A DNA stretch of 7,807 nucleotides. Source: Chloroflexota bacterium (lineage in GTDB: Bacteria; Chloroflexota; Dehalococcoidia; Plut-88900). Every line of letters starts with the position of its first letter. Position 1 is the stretch's first letter. The translations under genes and the position numbers were made by a program. Under the pieces are notes generated by a model. That model worked only from the letters and a program-made list of their open reading frames with translations. It was not told where the DNA came from and searched no databases. Where the stretch lies: NCBI GenBank assembly GCA_022572865.1, contig JACZVB010000054.1, positions 1 to 7,807 of the forward strand, given 5' to 3'. Positions 1 through 6,364 of this stretch are shown here, piece by piece.

Positions 1-19
1 TCTCTGGCTGCTAAAGAGC

Positions 20-34
20 GCCCTGAAAACGGGC
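20..34 (-). terminator. weak hairpin after dnaE, possible terminator
   Basis: Just downstream of the dnaE stop codon, in the minus direction, GCCC and GGGC (31-34 and 20-23) can form a 4-bp stem around a 7-base loop. A short pyrimidine stretch (GCTCTTTA) follows instead of a clean U-tract. It is suitably placed for transcription termination of dnaE, but the stem is short and the call is tentative. Confidence 0.25.
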
Positions 35-44
35 CTTGCCTGAT

Positions 45-3000
45 CTATTTAGCCTTAACCACCTTGACCATCTCGGCCCCCAGGAGAGAGGCGAAACGGT
101 TGTGCAGCTCCTCGGAGTAGCCGACTTTCAGGTCCGGCATGTCCAATCTGACCGTGTCCCGGCCCTCTTCTATCTCCAGGTAGAGCCGGTCCCGTCCCGG
201 GTTCTCCCTGGCCAGTGATATAGCGCTTCTCAACTGCTCCATGTCCTGGGCCCCATCACCCGTGGCCCTGATTCTGAGCCACAGGTCGATGGGAGCAGCA
301 GGGGCCGGGGCTTGAGCCGGGGCCGGGGCCTGAGCTGGGGCAGAAGCCTGAGTTGGGGCAGGGGCCTGAGCGGGGGCAGAAGCCTGAGCTGGGGCAGGGG
401 CCTGAGCCGGGGCCGGGGTCTGGGTCGGGGCTGAGGCCTGAGCCGGGGCCTGGGATATGGGCCCTTGCACCGTCTCCAAAGGTTTTTGTCCATCCAGGGG
501 AAGGTCTGACTCGACCTCTTGTGGCTCGTCCGACGGGGGCTCGAATTTCTGCACACTGCTGCAGTGGACGGATATCCTGTCCCCGTTGCGCGCCCTCACC
601 TTGCCCTCTATCTTGAGGATGGCGCCCTCGATCCACAGGTCATGGGTCCGCTCATACACCTCCCGCCATGCCATCACCTCAACGCTGCCGGTCATGTCCT
701 GCAGCACCGCCGCGCCAAACGGGTCCCCCTTCCTGGTGGTGCCGACGCGGAAGGAGGCCACCTGACCCACCAGGAATACTCTTTTGTCCACCATCTCGAT
801 ATCGATCTCGCCGCACAGATTCCCGACGTTGTTGGATAAGCTCCTGTGGGCCCGGCTGATGGCGCTCTCGGACAGGGATGCCCCGAGGAGCTCCATCTCC
901 CACTGTTCCTTCTCGCTGCTTTGAACCTGGGCCTCGTCCAACTGCAAAGAGGGCAGCGGGATGGCAACCGATGAGCCCCAGAGATCGAACATGGTGGTCT
1001 GCCCTGAGCCTTTCAGGTTCCATTCCCTCTGAGACATAGACAGTATCCGCTCGACACCCCCCAGCAACGTGCCCCTTTCGCCGAGGGAGTCCAGGGCCCC
1101 GACCTTTATCAGGCTCTCCAGCGCCCTTTTGTTCAGGCTCCGCAGGTCGGCCCTACGGCAAAGGTCCTCGATAGACGTAAAGGGCCCTTCCGATTCCCTG
1201 GACTCCAGAAGGGGCTTTACGGCGCCCGGGCCCACGTTTTTGACGGCTGCGAGCCCGAACCTTATAGAGTTATGCCCATCGCCATTACTCTCGATGGTGA
1301 ACTCCAGCCCGGACCGGTTCACGTCCGGGGCCAGGACGGGAATCTTGAGCTTGCGGCATTCCTCCACCGCGGACGCGGTCTTGTCCGCCTGTCCCAGATG
1401 ACAGCTCAGCAAGGCCGTCATGAACTGTGCCGGGTAGTTGGCCTTTAGATAGGCCGTCCAGTAGGAGATCATTGCGTAGCTTACGCTGTGGGCCTTGTTG
1501 AAGGCGTACCCTGCAAAGGGCTCTATCAGGTTGAACATATGTCCGGCCAGGTCCCTGGTGAAGCCCTTGACCACGGCCCCTTCGATGAATCTCTCTCGCT
1601 CCTTCAACATAAGGGAGGCGATCTTCTTGCCCATAGCCTTCCGCACCACATCGGCCTGGCCGAGGGTGTAGCCGGCGAAGGTCTGGAGGATCAGAAGGAC
1701 CTGGTCCTGATAGACGATGACCCCGTAGGTCTCCTCGAGGATGTCCTTCAGGGACGGATGAGGATAGACGACGCTCTCTTCATCGTGCTTGGCCTTGATG
1801 AAGGTGGAGATGTGCTCCATGGGCCCGGGGCGATAGAGCGCGATCATGGCGGCCACATCGTTCACGGTATTGGGCTTCAGCTGCTTGATGTAGCGCCTCA
1901 TGCCACCGCTTTCCAACTGGAATATCCCCGTGGTCTCGCCGGTGGACAGGAGGCGAAAGGTGTTCTTGTCGTCCAGTGGGATATCCTGCAAGTCCATCTT
2001 CTTGCCGGTATGCCGCGCGATGATCTCCAGGGCTCTGCCCAGAATGGTGAGGTTTACAAGCCCCAGGAAGTCCATCTTCAGGAGCCCCAGCTTGGCTATG
2101 GGGGCCATGGCGAACTGGGTGACGGGTATATCCTCCGCACCGCCTTTGGACCCACGCTGCAAAGGCACGTAGTCGGTGAGGGGCTCCTGGGAGATCACCA
2201 CCCCCGCGGCATGGGTGCTGGCGTGACGAGCGACTCCCTCCAGCTTCTGGGCCATGTCCACGAGTTTCTGGATGGCGTGGTCCTGCTTATACAGTCCGGC
2301 AAGCTCGGGGTTGGCCTCCATGGCCTCTGCAATGGAATGGACGCCGAAGGGGACCTGCTTCGCCACACTATCGACCAGGGAGTAGGGCATCCCCAGCGCC
2401 CGGCCCACGTCTCTTAGTGAGGCCCTGGCCCCCAGGGTACCGAAGGTTATGATCTGGGCAACGTGGTCTGCGCCGTACTTACGGGTAACGTAGGCGATCA
2501 CCTCGTCGCGCCGGTCGTCCTGAAAGTCCAGGTCGATATCGGGCATCTCCTTCCGTTCCAGGTTGAGGAAACGCTCGAAGACCAACCGGTAGGCCAGGGG
2601 ATTTATATCGGTCACGCCGAGGCAGTAGAGCACCAGGCTTGCGGCCGCGCTGCCCCTCACCCCGAAGAGGATGTGGCTCTCGCGTGTGAACCCGATGATG
2701 TCCCTGACCACCAGGAAGTAGTTGGCGAACCTGGTCTGGAGTATCACGTCCAGCTCGTAGGCCAGACGCCGTTGGACATCCTCTCCGGCGTCGGGGATTA
2801 GCCTCCGCAGTCCCTCCTTGCACAGCTGCTCCAGGTAATCATCCGCATCCTCGCCGTTCGGCGTTTCATAGAGGGGCAGTCGAAGGCGATCGAACTCCAT
2901 TGTGATGCCACAGGAGTCGGCTATCCGATTGGTGTTCTCGATGGCCTCCGGGAAGTCGGAGAAGAGCTCCGCCATCTCCTGGGGCGTCTTGAGGTACAGT

Positions 3001-3710
3001 GAGTCGTCGGACATCTTCAACCGCTTTTCGTCCAAAACGGTTGTGTTGGTCTGGATACACAGGAGGATGTCCTGTACGGCGGCCTCAGCCTGATGGATAT
3101 AGTGGACGTCGTTGGTGGCGACCAGGGGTATGCCAAGCTCTCCACCTATGGATACCAGCCCCTTGTTTATGGCCGTCAGCATATCGAGGTCGTGATACTG
3201 GATCTCCAGGTAATAGTCGTCGAAGACCTCTCTGAACCACTTGGCGCTCTGGATGGCGTCATCGGTCCGGCCTTCCAGAATAAGCCGTGGGATTTCAGCC
3301 GTGGGGCAGCCCGAGAGGACGATCAGGCCTTCGTGATGCTCCTCTAAAAGCTCCCTGTCCACTCTAGGTTTGTAGTAGAACCCTTCCAGATTGGCCTTGG
3401 TGATGAGCTGGATCAAGTTCTTGTAACCCACGTTGTTCTTCGCCAAGAGGGTAAGGTGATAAGGAGACTTGTCGCCCGGGGTCCTGGACTCGCGGTGGGC
3501 GGGGGCGACATAGGCCTCGCACCCGATGATCGGCTTAAGGCCAAAGTCTTTGGCGGCAGAATAGAAATCGACAGCGCTGTATAGGTTGCCGTGATCGGTG
3601 ACGGCTATGCTCTCCATGCCCAGGGCCCGAGCCCTCTCCATCAGGGGCTGGATGCGGCATAGACCGTCGAGGAGGCTGTATTCCGTGTGCAGGTGAAGGT
3701 GTGTGTACAA
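45..3710 (-). CDS. dnaE: DNA polymerase III alpha subunit (replicative polymerase, DnaE type)
   Basis: This gene encodes the catalytic subunit of the cytoplasmic chromosomal replicase, which extends primers 5' to 3' at the fork. The 1221-residue product is complete. An N-terminal PHP domain (about 1-280) opens with HLHLHTEYSLLDG and carries TDHGN (38-42). The palm has PDIDLDF (390-396), with the expected catalytic Asp393 and Asp395, and the third Asp547 in KMDFLGL. A helix-hairpin-helix lies near 845-877, a QxxMF beta-clamp-binding motif is at 904-908 (QTTMF), an OB fold spans about 976-1056, and the C-terminal domain runs from about 1140 to 1221. A low-complexity Ala/Gln/Pro linker (1089-1137) separates the last two and helps explain a length above the roughly 1160 residues of E. 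coli DnaE. The start is TTG at 3710-3708: an in-frame TAA sits at 3743-3741, no ATG or GTG lies between, and AAGGGAG precedes it. It is divergent from the SDR gene. Family assignment is very secure. Confidence 0.97.
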   Translation of the reverse strand: MYTHLHLHTEYSLLDGLCRIQPLMERARALGMESIAVTDHGNLYSAVDFYSAAKDFGLKPIIGCEAYVAPAHRESRTPGDKSPYHLTLLAKNNVGYKNLIQLITKANLEGFYYKPRVDRELLEEHHEGLIVLSGCPTAEIPRLILEGRTDDAIQSAKWFREVFDDYYLEIQYHDLDMLTAINKGLVSIGGELGIPLVATNDVHYIHQAEAAVQDILLCIQTNTTVLDEKRLKMSDDSLYLKTPQEMAELFSDFPEAIENTNRIADSCGITMEFDRLRLPLYETPNGEDADDYLEQLCKEGLRRLIPDAGEDVQRRLAYELDVILQTRFANYFLVVRDIIGFTRESHILFGVRGSAAASLVLYCLGVTDINPLAYRLVFERFLNLERKEMPDIDLDFQDDRRDEVIAYVTRKYGADHVAQIITFGTLGARASLRDVGRALGMPYSLVDSVAKQVPFGVHSIAEAMEANPELAGLYKQDHAIQKLVDMAQKLEGVARHASTHAAGVVISQEPLTDYVPLQRGSKGGAEDIPVTQFAMAPIAKLGLLKMDFLGLVNLTILGRALEIIARHTGKKMDLQDIPLDDKNTFRLLSTGETTGIFQLESGGMRRYIKQLKPNTVNDVAAMIALYRPGPMEHISTFIKAKHDEESVVYPHPSLKDILEETYGVIVYQDQVLLILQTFAGYTLGQADVVRKAMGKKIASLMLKERERFIEGAVVKGFTRDLAGHMFNLIEPFAGYAFNKAHSVSYAMISYWTAYLKANYPAQFMTALLSCHLGQADKTASAVEECRKLKIPVLAPDVNRSGLEFTIESNGDGHNSIRFGLAAVKNVGPGAVKPLLESRESEGPFTSIEDLCRRADLRSLNKRALESLIKVGALDSLGERGTLLGGVERILSMSQREWNLKGSGQTTMFDLWGSSVAIPLPSLQLDEAQVQSSEKEQWEMELLGASLSESAISRAHRSLSNNVGNLCGEIDIEMVDKRVFLVGQVASFRVGTTRKGDPFGAAVLQDMTGSVEVMAWREVYERTHDLWIEGAILKIEGKVRARNGDRISVHCSSVQKFEPPSDEPQEVESDLPLDGQKPLETVQGPISQAPAQASAPTQTPAPAQAPAPAQASAPAQAPAPTQASAPAQAPAPAQAPAPAAPIDLWLRIRATGDGAQDMEQLRSAISLARENPGRDRLYLEIEEGRDTVRLDMPDLKVGYSEELHNRFASLLGAEMVKVVKAK
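301..444. repeat. 18-bp x 8 tandem repeat inside dnaE
   Basis: Eight tandem 18-bp units run without gaps: 301-318, 319-336, 337-354, 355-372, 373-390, 391-408, 409-426 and 427-444, with a partial ninth beginning at 445. The plus-strand consensus is GGGGCnGGGGCCTGAGCn. On the minus strand each unit encodes one hexapeptide of the form (A/T)-Q-(A/T)-(P/S)-A-P, so unit gain or loss keeps dnaE in frame. Units 3-4 and 5-6 form a near-identical 36-bp pair, in which a GCAGAAG variant alternates with a GCAGGGG variant, suggesting recent duplication. The encoded segment is a flexible linker between the OB fold and the C-terminal domain of DnaE. Confidence 0.95.
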
Positions 3711-3720
3711 AAGCTCCCTT
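3711..3720 (-). promoter_or_regulatory. ribosome binding site deciding the dnaE TTG start
   Basis: On the minus strand AAGGGAGCTT directly precedes the TTG at 3710. AAGGGAG resembles the Shine-Dalgarno core AAGGAGG, with a spacer of only 3-5 bases. Because an in-frame stop lies 33 bases upstream and no other start intervenes, this site supports TTG as the true initiation codon. Confidence 0.6.
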
Positions 3721-3739
3721 CGGCACGGGATTCGAGGCC

Positions 3740-3748
3740 ATTATAGCA
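3740..3748 (-). promoter_or_regulatory. extended -10 promoter for dnaE
   Basis: The minus strand reads TGCTATAAT here: a perfect TATAAT hexamer preceded by the TGn extension that can substitute for a -35 box. No TTGACA-like sequence lies 16-18 bases further upstream (higher coordinates); that position overlaps the GC-rich inverted repeat at 3753-3765. Transcription would begin near 3733, giving a 5' leader of about 20-25 bases before the TTG start. Confidence 0.6.
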
Positions 3749-3752
3749 CCCC

Positions 3753-3765
3753 GGGCCGGGGGCCC
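3753..3765. repeat. GC-rich inverted repeat in the dnaE -35 region
   Basis: GGGCC (3753-3757) and GGCCC (3761-3765) are perfectly complementary around a GGG spacer. CCGGG (3751-3755) can also pair with CCCGG (3769-3773). The repeat occupies the place where a -35 element for dnaE would lie, so it could be a protein-binding site. It could equally be a chance GC-rich palindrome. Confidence 0.3.
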
Positions 3766-3807
3766 ACTCCCGGCATCGCTCATTTTTAGACCAATTTCGA
3801 GAGCGCC

Positions 3808-3835
3808 GTTCTTCCCGCATGGGAGGGATTGAAAC
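3808..3835 (+). repeat. solitary CRISPR-repeat-like hairpin sequence
   Basis: This 28-base segment begins GTTCTTCCCG and ends GGATTGAAAC. It has a 6-bp stem (CTTCCC 3811-3816 with GGGAGG 3821-3826, one G-T wobble) around a GCAT loop. The length, central hairpin and terminal ATTGAAAC, the classic 8-base handle of Cas6-processed repeats, match the layout of type I/III CRISPR repeats. Only one copy is visible: nothing similar occurs one repeat-plus-spacer away on either side, and no cas gene is in the window. It may be an orphan or relic repeat, or a coincidental hairpin in the divergent intergenic region. Confidence 0.3.
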
Positions 3836-3844
3836 CGCTATTAA

Positions 3845-3861
3845 ACACCCTCGGCAGGTGT
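3845..3861. promoter_or_regulatory. operator-like palindrome upstream of the SDR promoter
   Basis: ACACC (3845-3849) and GGTGT (3857-3861) form a perfect 5-bp inverted repeat with a 7-base spacer, ending three bases before the TTGACA box. Size and position would fit a dimeric transcription factor site. There is no second copy in the window, so the role is inferred from position alone. Confidence 0.25.
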
Positions 3862-3864
3862 GCG

Positions 3865-3893
3865 TTGACACGGGCATGGCCCTTTGCTACCCT
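3865..3893 (+). promoter_or_regulatory. sigma70-type promoter for the SDR gene
   Basis: A perfect TTGACA (3865-3870) is followed after exactly 17 bases by TACCCT (3888-3893), which keeps the T1, A2 and T6 of TATAAT and is preceded by TGC (3885-3887), an extended -10 element. Transcription would start near 3900, about 30 bases before the ATG at 3930. GTGCG directly before TTGACA and CGCAC directly after TACCCT (3860-3864 and 3894-3898) are complementary, perhaps by chance. Confidence 0.55.
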
Positions 3894-3917
3894 CGCACCA
3901 CTTTTCACGTCATAGGG

Positions 3918-3923
3918 GGAGGT
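3918..3923 (+). promoter_or_regulatory. ribosome binding site of the SDR gene, fixing the ATG at 3930
   Basis: GGAGGT, within AGGGGGAGGTG, is a near-perfect Shine-Dalgarno sequence six bases before the ATG at 3930. It is the strongest ribosome binding site in the window and argues for this start over the in-frame ATG at 3819, which lies upstream of the promoter. Confidence 0.8.
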
Positions 3924-3929
3924 GGGCAG

Positions 3930-4871
3930 ATGATCCTGGTAACAGGGTCCACGGGATACATCGGCAGAAGGATTGTATCCAGGCTGGTGGAGCAGGGGCA
4001 GGAAGTCCGGTGCCTGGTCAGAACGTCCTCAGACCTCAGCCCCCTGAAAGGGCTTAAGGTCCAGGTCCACAGGGGCGAGGTCGCAGATCCGGCCTCGCTG
4101 AGGTCCGCCTGCGAAGGCGTAGAAACGGTGGTGCACACGGTGGGCATCATCCGGGAGCAGGGGGCGAACACCTTCGAGCGGACCAATCACATCGGCACCC
4201 AAAACCTGGTTGAGGCAGCCAGGGGCGCAGGGGTAAAAAGGCTGGTGTACCTGAGCGCCATAGGTGCGGGCCCCGATCCCAAACTCCCCTACCTCTACTC
4301 CAAGTGGCAAGGGGAGCAAGTCGTGAGCGCGTCTGAAATCCCCCACGTCATTTTGCGCCCCTCTATAGTCTTTGGCCGGGGTGACGAGTTCATCAATGCG
4401 CTGGCGGCTGCGGTGAGGCTGGGGCCCATAGTCCCGATAATCGGGTCGGGAAAGAACAGGTTCCAGCCGATTTTCGTAGACGACCTGGTACGGTGCATAG
4501 AACGGGTCCTGAAGGACGAGGCTTATGATGGCCGGGTCCTGGAGATCGGGGGGCCGGAGCACCTGACCTACCGGGATATCGTGGATACCATAATCCAGAC
4601 CTTCGGGCGCCGGCGTCTCAAGGTGAGGGTCCCGCTAATCGCCATGAGGCTGCTGGCGCCGCTGCTGGGGCTGCTGACGCCCCACCCCCCGATAACCCCG
4701 GCCCAGCTCAAGATGATCAACCTGGATAACATCGCGGAGCCGGACTCGGTGGAGAGGGACTTCGGCTTTCAACCCAGGCCCCTGGGGGGCAACATCGGCT
4801 ACATCCTGGACATGGGCCGGAGGGAGGCCCTGGCCATGGTCCTGGGCCTCCGGCCTGCAAGGCGCTGGTAA
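3930..4871 (+). CDS. NAD(P)-binding SDR-family epimerase/dehydratase, NDUFA9-like
   Basis: The 313-residue product is an extended/atypical short-chain dehydrogenase with a Rossmann fold. MILVTGSTGYIG gives the dinucleotide-binding TGxxGxxG motif (5-12). Ser109 (VYLSAIGAG) and Tyr121-x3-Lys125 (YLYSK) stand where the catalytic Ser, Tyr and Lys are expected. RPSIVFGRGD (143-152), RFQPIFVDD (177-185) and the GGPEHLTY segment (207-214) are typical of the family near mitochondrial complex I subunit NDUFA9 and its bacterial relatives, often annotated as NAD-dependent epimerase or nucleoside-diphosphate-sugar epimerase. The substrate is unknown. There is no signal peptide; a leucine-rich stretch (236-250) is too short and proline-broken for a clear membrane segment. 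The ATG at 3930 is chosen because the Rossmann strand begins there and GGAGGT precedes it; an in-frame ATG at 3819 would add 37 non-homologous residues. It is divergent from dnaE and lies upstream of folC. Fold certain, exact reaction not. Confidence 0.9.
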   Translation: MILVTGSTGYIGRRIVSRLVEQGQEVRCLVRTSSDLSPLKGLKVQVHRGEVADPASLRSACEGVETVVHTVGIIREQGANTFERTNHIGTQNLVEAARGAGVKRLVYLSAIGAGPDPKLPYLYSKWQGEQVVSASEIPHVILRPSIVFGRGDEFINALAAAVRLGPIVPIIGSGKNRFQPIFVDDLVRCIERVLKDEAYDGRVLEIGGPEHLTYRDIVDTIIQTFGRRRLKVRVPLIAMRLLAPLLGLLTPHPPITPAQLKMINLDNIAEPDSVERDFGFQPRPLGGNIGYILDMGRREALAMVLGLRPARRW

Positions 4872-4878
4872 CGTGCCT

Positions 4879-4906
4879 CCGGCCGGGCGCTGCAAATGCG
4901 GGCCGG
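4879..4906. repeat. inverted repeat between the SDR gene and folC
   Basis: CCGGCC (4879-4884) and GGCCGG (4901-4906) are complementary across a 16-base loop that can itself pair (CGC 4888-4890 with GCG 4898-4900). It begins eight bases after the SDR stop codon. Its placement suits an attenuator or terminator, but no U-tract follows on the plus strand, so it may only slow or stabilise the transcript 3' end. The alternative folC ATG (4896) lies in the loop. Confidence 0.3.
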
Positions 4907-4941
4907 TGCGGAACACTCGTGCCTTATCGACGCTGAAGCTA

Positions 4942-4947
4942 TAGAAT
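4942..4947 (+). promoter_or_regulatory. possible -10 box in the leader of folC
   Basis: TAGAAT, matching TATAAT at five of six positions, sits in an AT-rich island (GCTATAGAATTAGGATA) that stands out in GC-rich surroundings. The -35 partner 17 bases upstream (GTGCCT, 4919-4924) is poor. If real, transcription would start near 4954 and support the GTG at 4983 over the ATG at 4896. Confidence 0.3.
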
Positions 4948-4982
4948 TAGGATACTTCCTACCCAAGGGGCTCGATAAGACG

Positions 4983-6317
4983 GTGGACTACAAAGCGGCC
5001 CTCAATTACATCCTCGGCTTTACCAACTACGAGAAATCGCTGAAGGACCTTTACGCCCCCGGGAAGATAGACCTGGAGAGGGTTCGGGAGCTGCTGAAGC
5101 GTATAGGCTCTCCCCATGAGGGGCCGGGTATAGTCCACATAGCGGGGACCAAGGGAAAGGGGAGCACCGCCGCCATGATCGCCTCGGTGCTCAGGGCCGC
5201 GGGATACAGGACTGGCCTCTTCACATCCCCTCACCTCCACACATTCAGGGAGCGAATGCAGATCGACGGGGAAATGATATCCCCCCAGGACTTCGCCCTG
5301 ACGCTGGAGGAGATCAGGCCCCATGTCGAAGAGATCAACGGCAGCGGCGAACACGGCTCTCTGACGACCTTCGAGATATTGACGGCCCTGGCCCTCTTCT
5401 ACTTTGCCCGAAACAAGGTCGACATCGAGGTGATGGAGGTGGGTGTGGGGGGCAGGCTGGATGCCACCAACGTCCTTTCACCCGACCTTTGCATTATCAC
5501 CTCCATCAGCCGCGACCATACCGACCTCCTGGGCGAAACCGTGTCCCAGATAGCCTTCGAGAAAGCCGGTATCATCAAGCCCGGTGTCCCGGTGGTCACC
5601 GCACCCCAGGAGGCTGAGGTAGAGCTGGTCCTTGAAGAGATATGCTCCAAGATGGGAGCGCCCCGTGTGAGGGTGGGCAGGGACGTCACCTGGAAGCAGC
5701 TGGACGCCAGCGCCAAAGGGCAGAAGTTCACGGTTCACTACAAGACGGAAGAATACCAGGTCTCCATACCGCTGCTGGGGGACCACCAGATGGAGAACGC
5801 GGCCGTTGCCGTGGCCGCCATCGAGGAGCTGAGGCGCAGGGGCTGGAGGATTCCGAACGACAGCATATACCAGGGCCTGCGGCAGATGCGCTGGCCCGGA
5901 CGGCTGGAGGTGCTGGGAGAGCGGCCTCTCATGGTGGTGGACGGGGCCCACAACGGCTACTCCGCCCGTAAGCTGAGAGAATCGCTGCTCAAATACTTCC
6001 AGTTCAACAAGGCGGTGCTCATCATCGGCGTCTCTTCGGATAAGAACATCGAGGATATAGCGATGGAGCTCCTGCCGATGGCGTCCAGTGTCATAGTCAC
6101 CACCTCCCGCCACCCCCGGGCAGCACGCCCCGAAGACATAGTCTCCGCCTTCAGCAGACCTGATATAATGGTAGAGACCTCCCGCGGGGTAAAAGAGGCC
6201 CTCAAGAGGGCTTACGAGCTGGCCGGCCCCCAGGACCTGATATGCGCCACCGGCTCGCTTTTCATAGTCGGAGAGGTCATAGAGTCCGTTAAACGGGTGC
6301 CAGCGGAGCTGTACTAA
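4983..6317 (+). CDS. folC: folylpolyglutamate synthase / dihydrofolate synthase
   Basis: FolC is a cytoplasmic Mur-ligase-family enzyme that uses ATP to add glutamate to folates; many bacterial versions also make dihydrofolate from dihydropteroate. Numbered from the GTG (444 residues), the P-loop is GTKGKGST (55-62), the signature TSPHLHTFRERMQIDG follows (81-96), then EVGVGGRLDATNV (152-164), SRDHTDLLG (176-184), KAGIIKPGVPVVT with the presumed carbamylated Lys194, GDHQMENAAVA, RWPGRLEVL and the C-terminal-domain motif DGAHN (320-324). The P-loop has Lys where most bacterial FolC have Asn (GTNGKGS), a variant I recall from eukaryotic enzymes. Start choice: family members begin close to DYKAALNYI, matching the GTG at 4983, with AAGGGG 12 bases upstream. 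An in-frame ATG at 4896 would add 29 residues without family resemblance or a ribosome binding site. It lies between the SDR gene and fabF. Identity is secure; the start is moderately so. Confidence 0.95.
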   Translation: MDYKAALNYILGFTNYEKSLKDLYAPGKIDLERVRELLKRIGSPHEGPGIVHIAGTKGKGSTAAMIASVLRAAGYRTGLFTSPHLHTFRERMQIDGEMISPQDFALTLEEIRPHVEEINGSGEHGSLTTFEILTALALFYFARNKVDIEVMEVGVGGRLDATNVLSPDLCIITSISRDHTDLLGETVSQIAFEKAGIIKPGVPVVTAPQEAEVELVLEEICSKMGAPRVRVGRDVTWKQLDASAKGQKFTVHYKTEEYQVSIPLLGDHQMENAAVAVAAIEELRRRGWRIPNDSIYQGLRQMRWPGRLEVLGERPLMVVDGAHNGYSARKLRESLLKYFQFNKAVLIIGVSSDKNIEDIAMELLPMASSVIVTTSRHPRAARPEDIVSAFSRPDIMVETSRGVKEALKRAYELAGPQDLICATGSLFIVGEVIESVKRVPAELY

Positions 6318-6364
6318 AGACCGTAAACCCAATTCCGCCAGAAAGCCTAGAGAGACAGTGTCGA

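Noticed and set aside
230..636. Repeat-rich open frames on both strands over the dnaE minisatellite
   Set aside because: An 18-bp repeat without stops stays open in several frames. Only the dnaE frame continues into conserved domains on both sides.
1488..2417. Long open frame of 309 codons on the plus strand inside dnaE
   Set aside because: It is antisense to conserved DnaE catalytic and fingers sequence and its translation resembles no family; long antisense frames are common opposite GC-rich genes.
3808..3900. A CRISPR array
   Set aside because: Only one repeat-like unit is present, with no second copy at the expected spacing and no cas genes nearby.
3819..3929. In-frame ATG at 3819 adding 37 residues to the SDR protein
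   Set aside because: The extra residues are unlike the family, the segment contains the likely promoter, and a strong ribosome binding site precedes the ATG at 3930.
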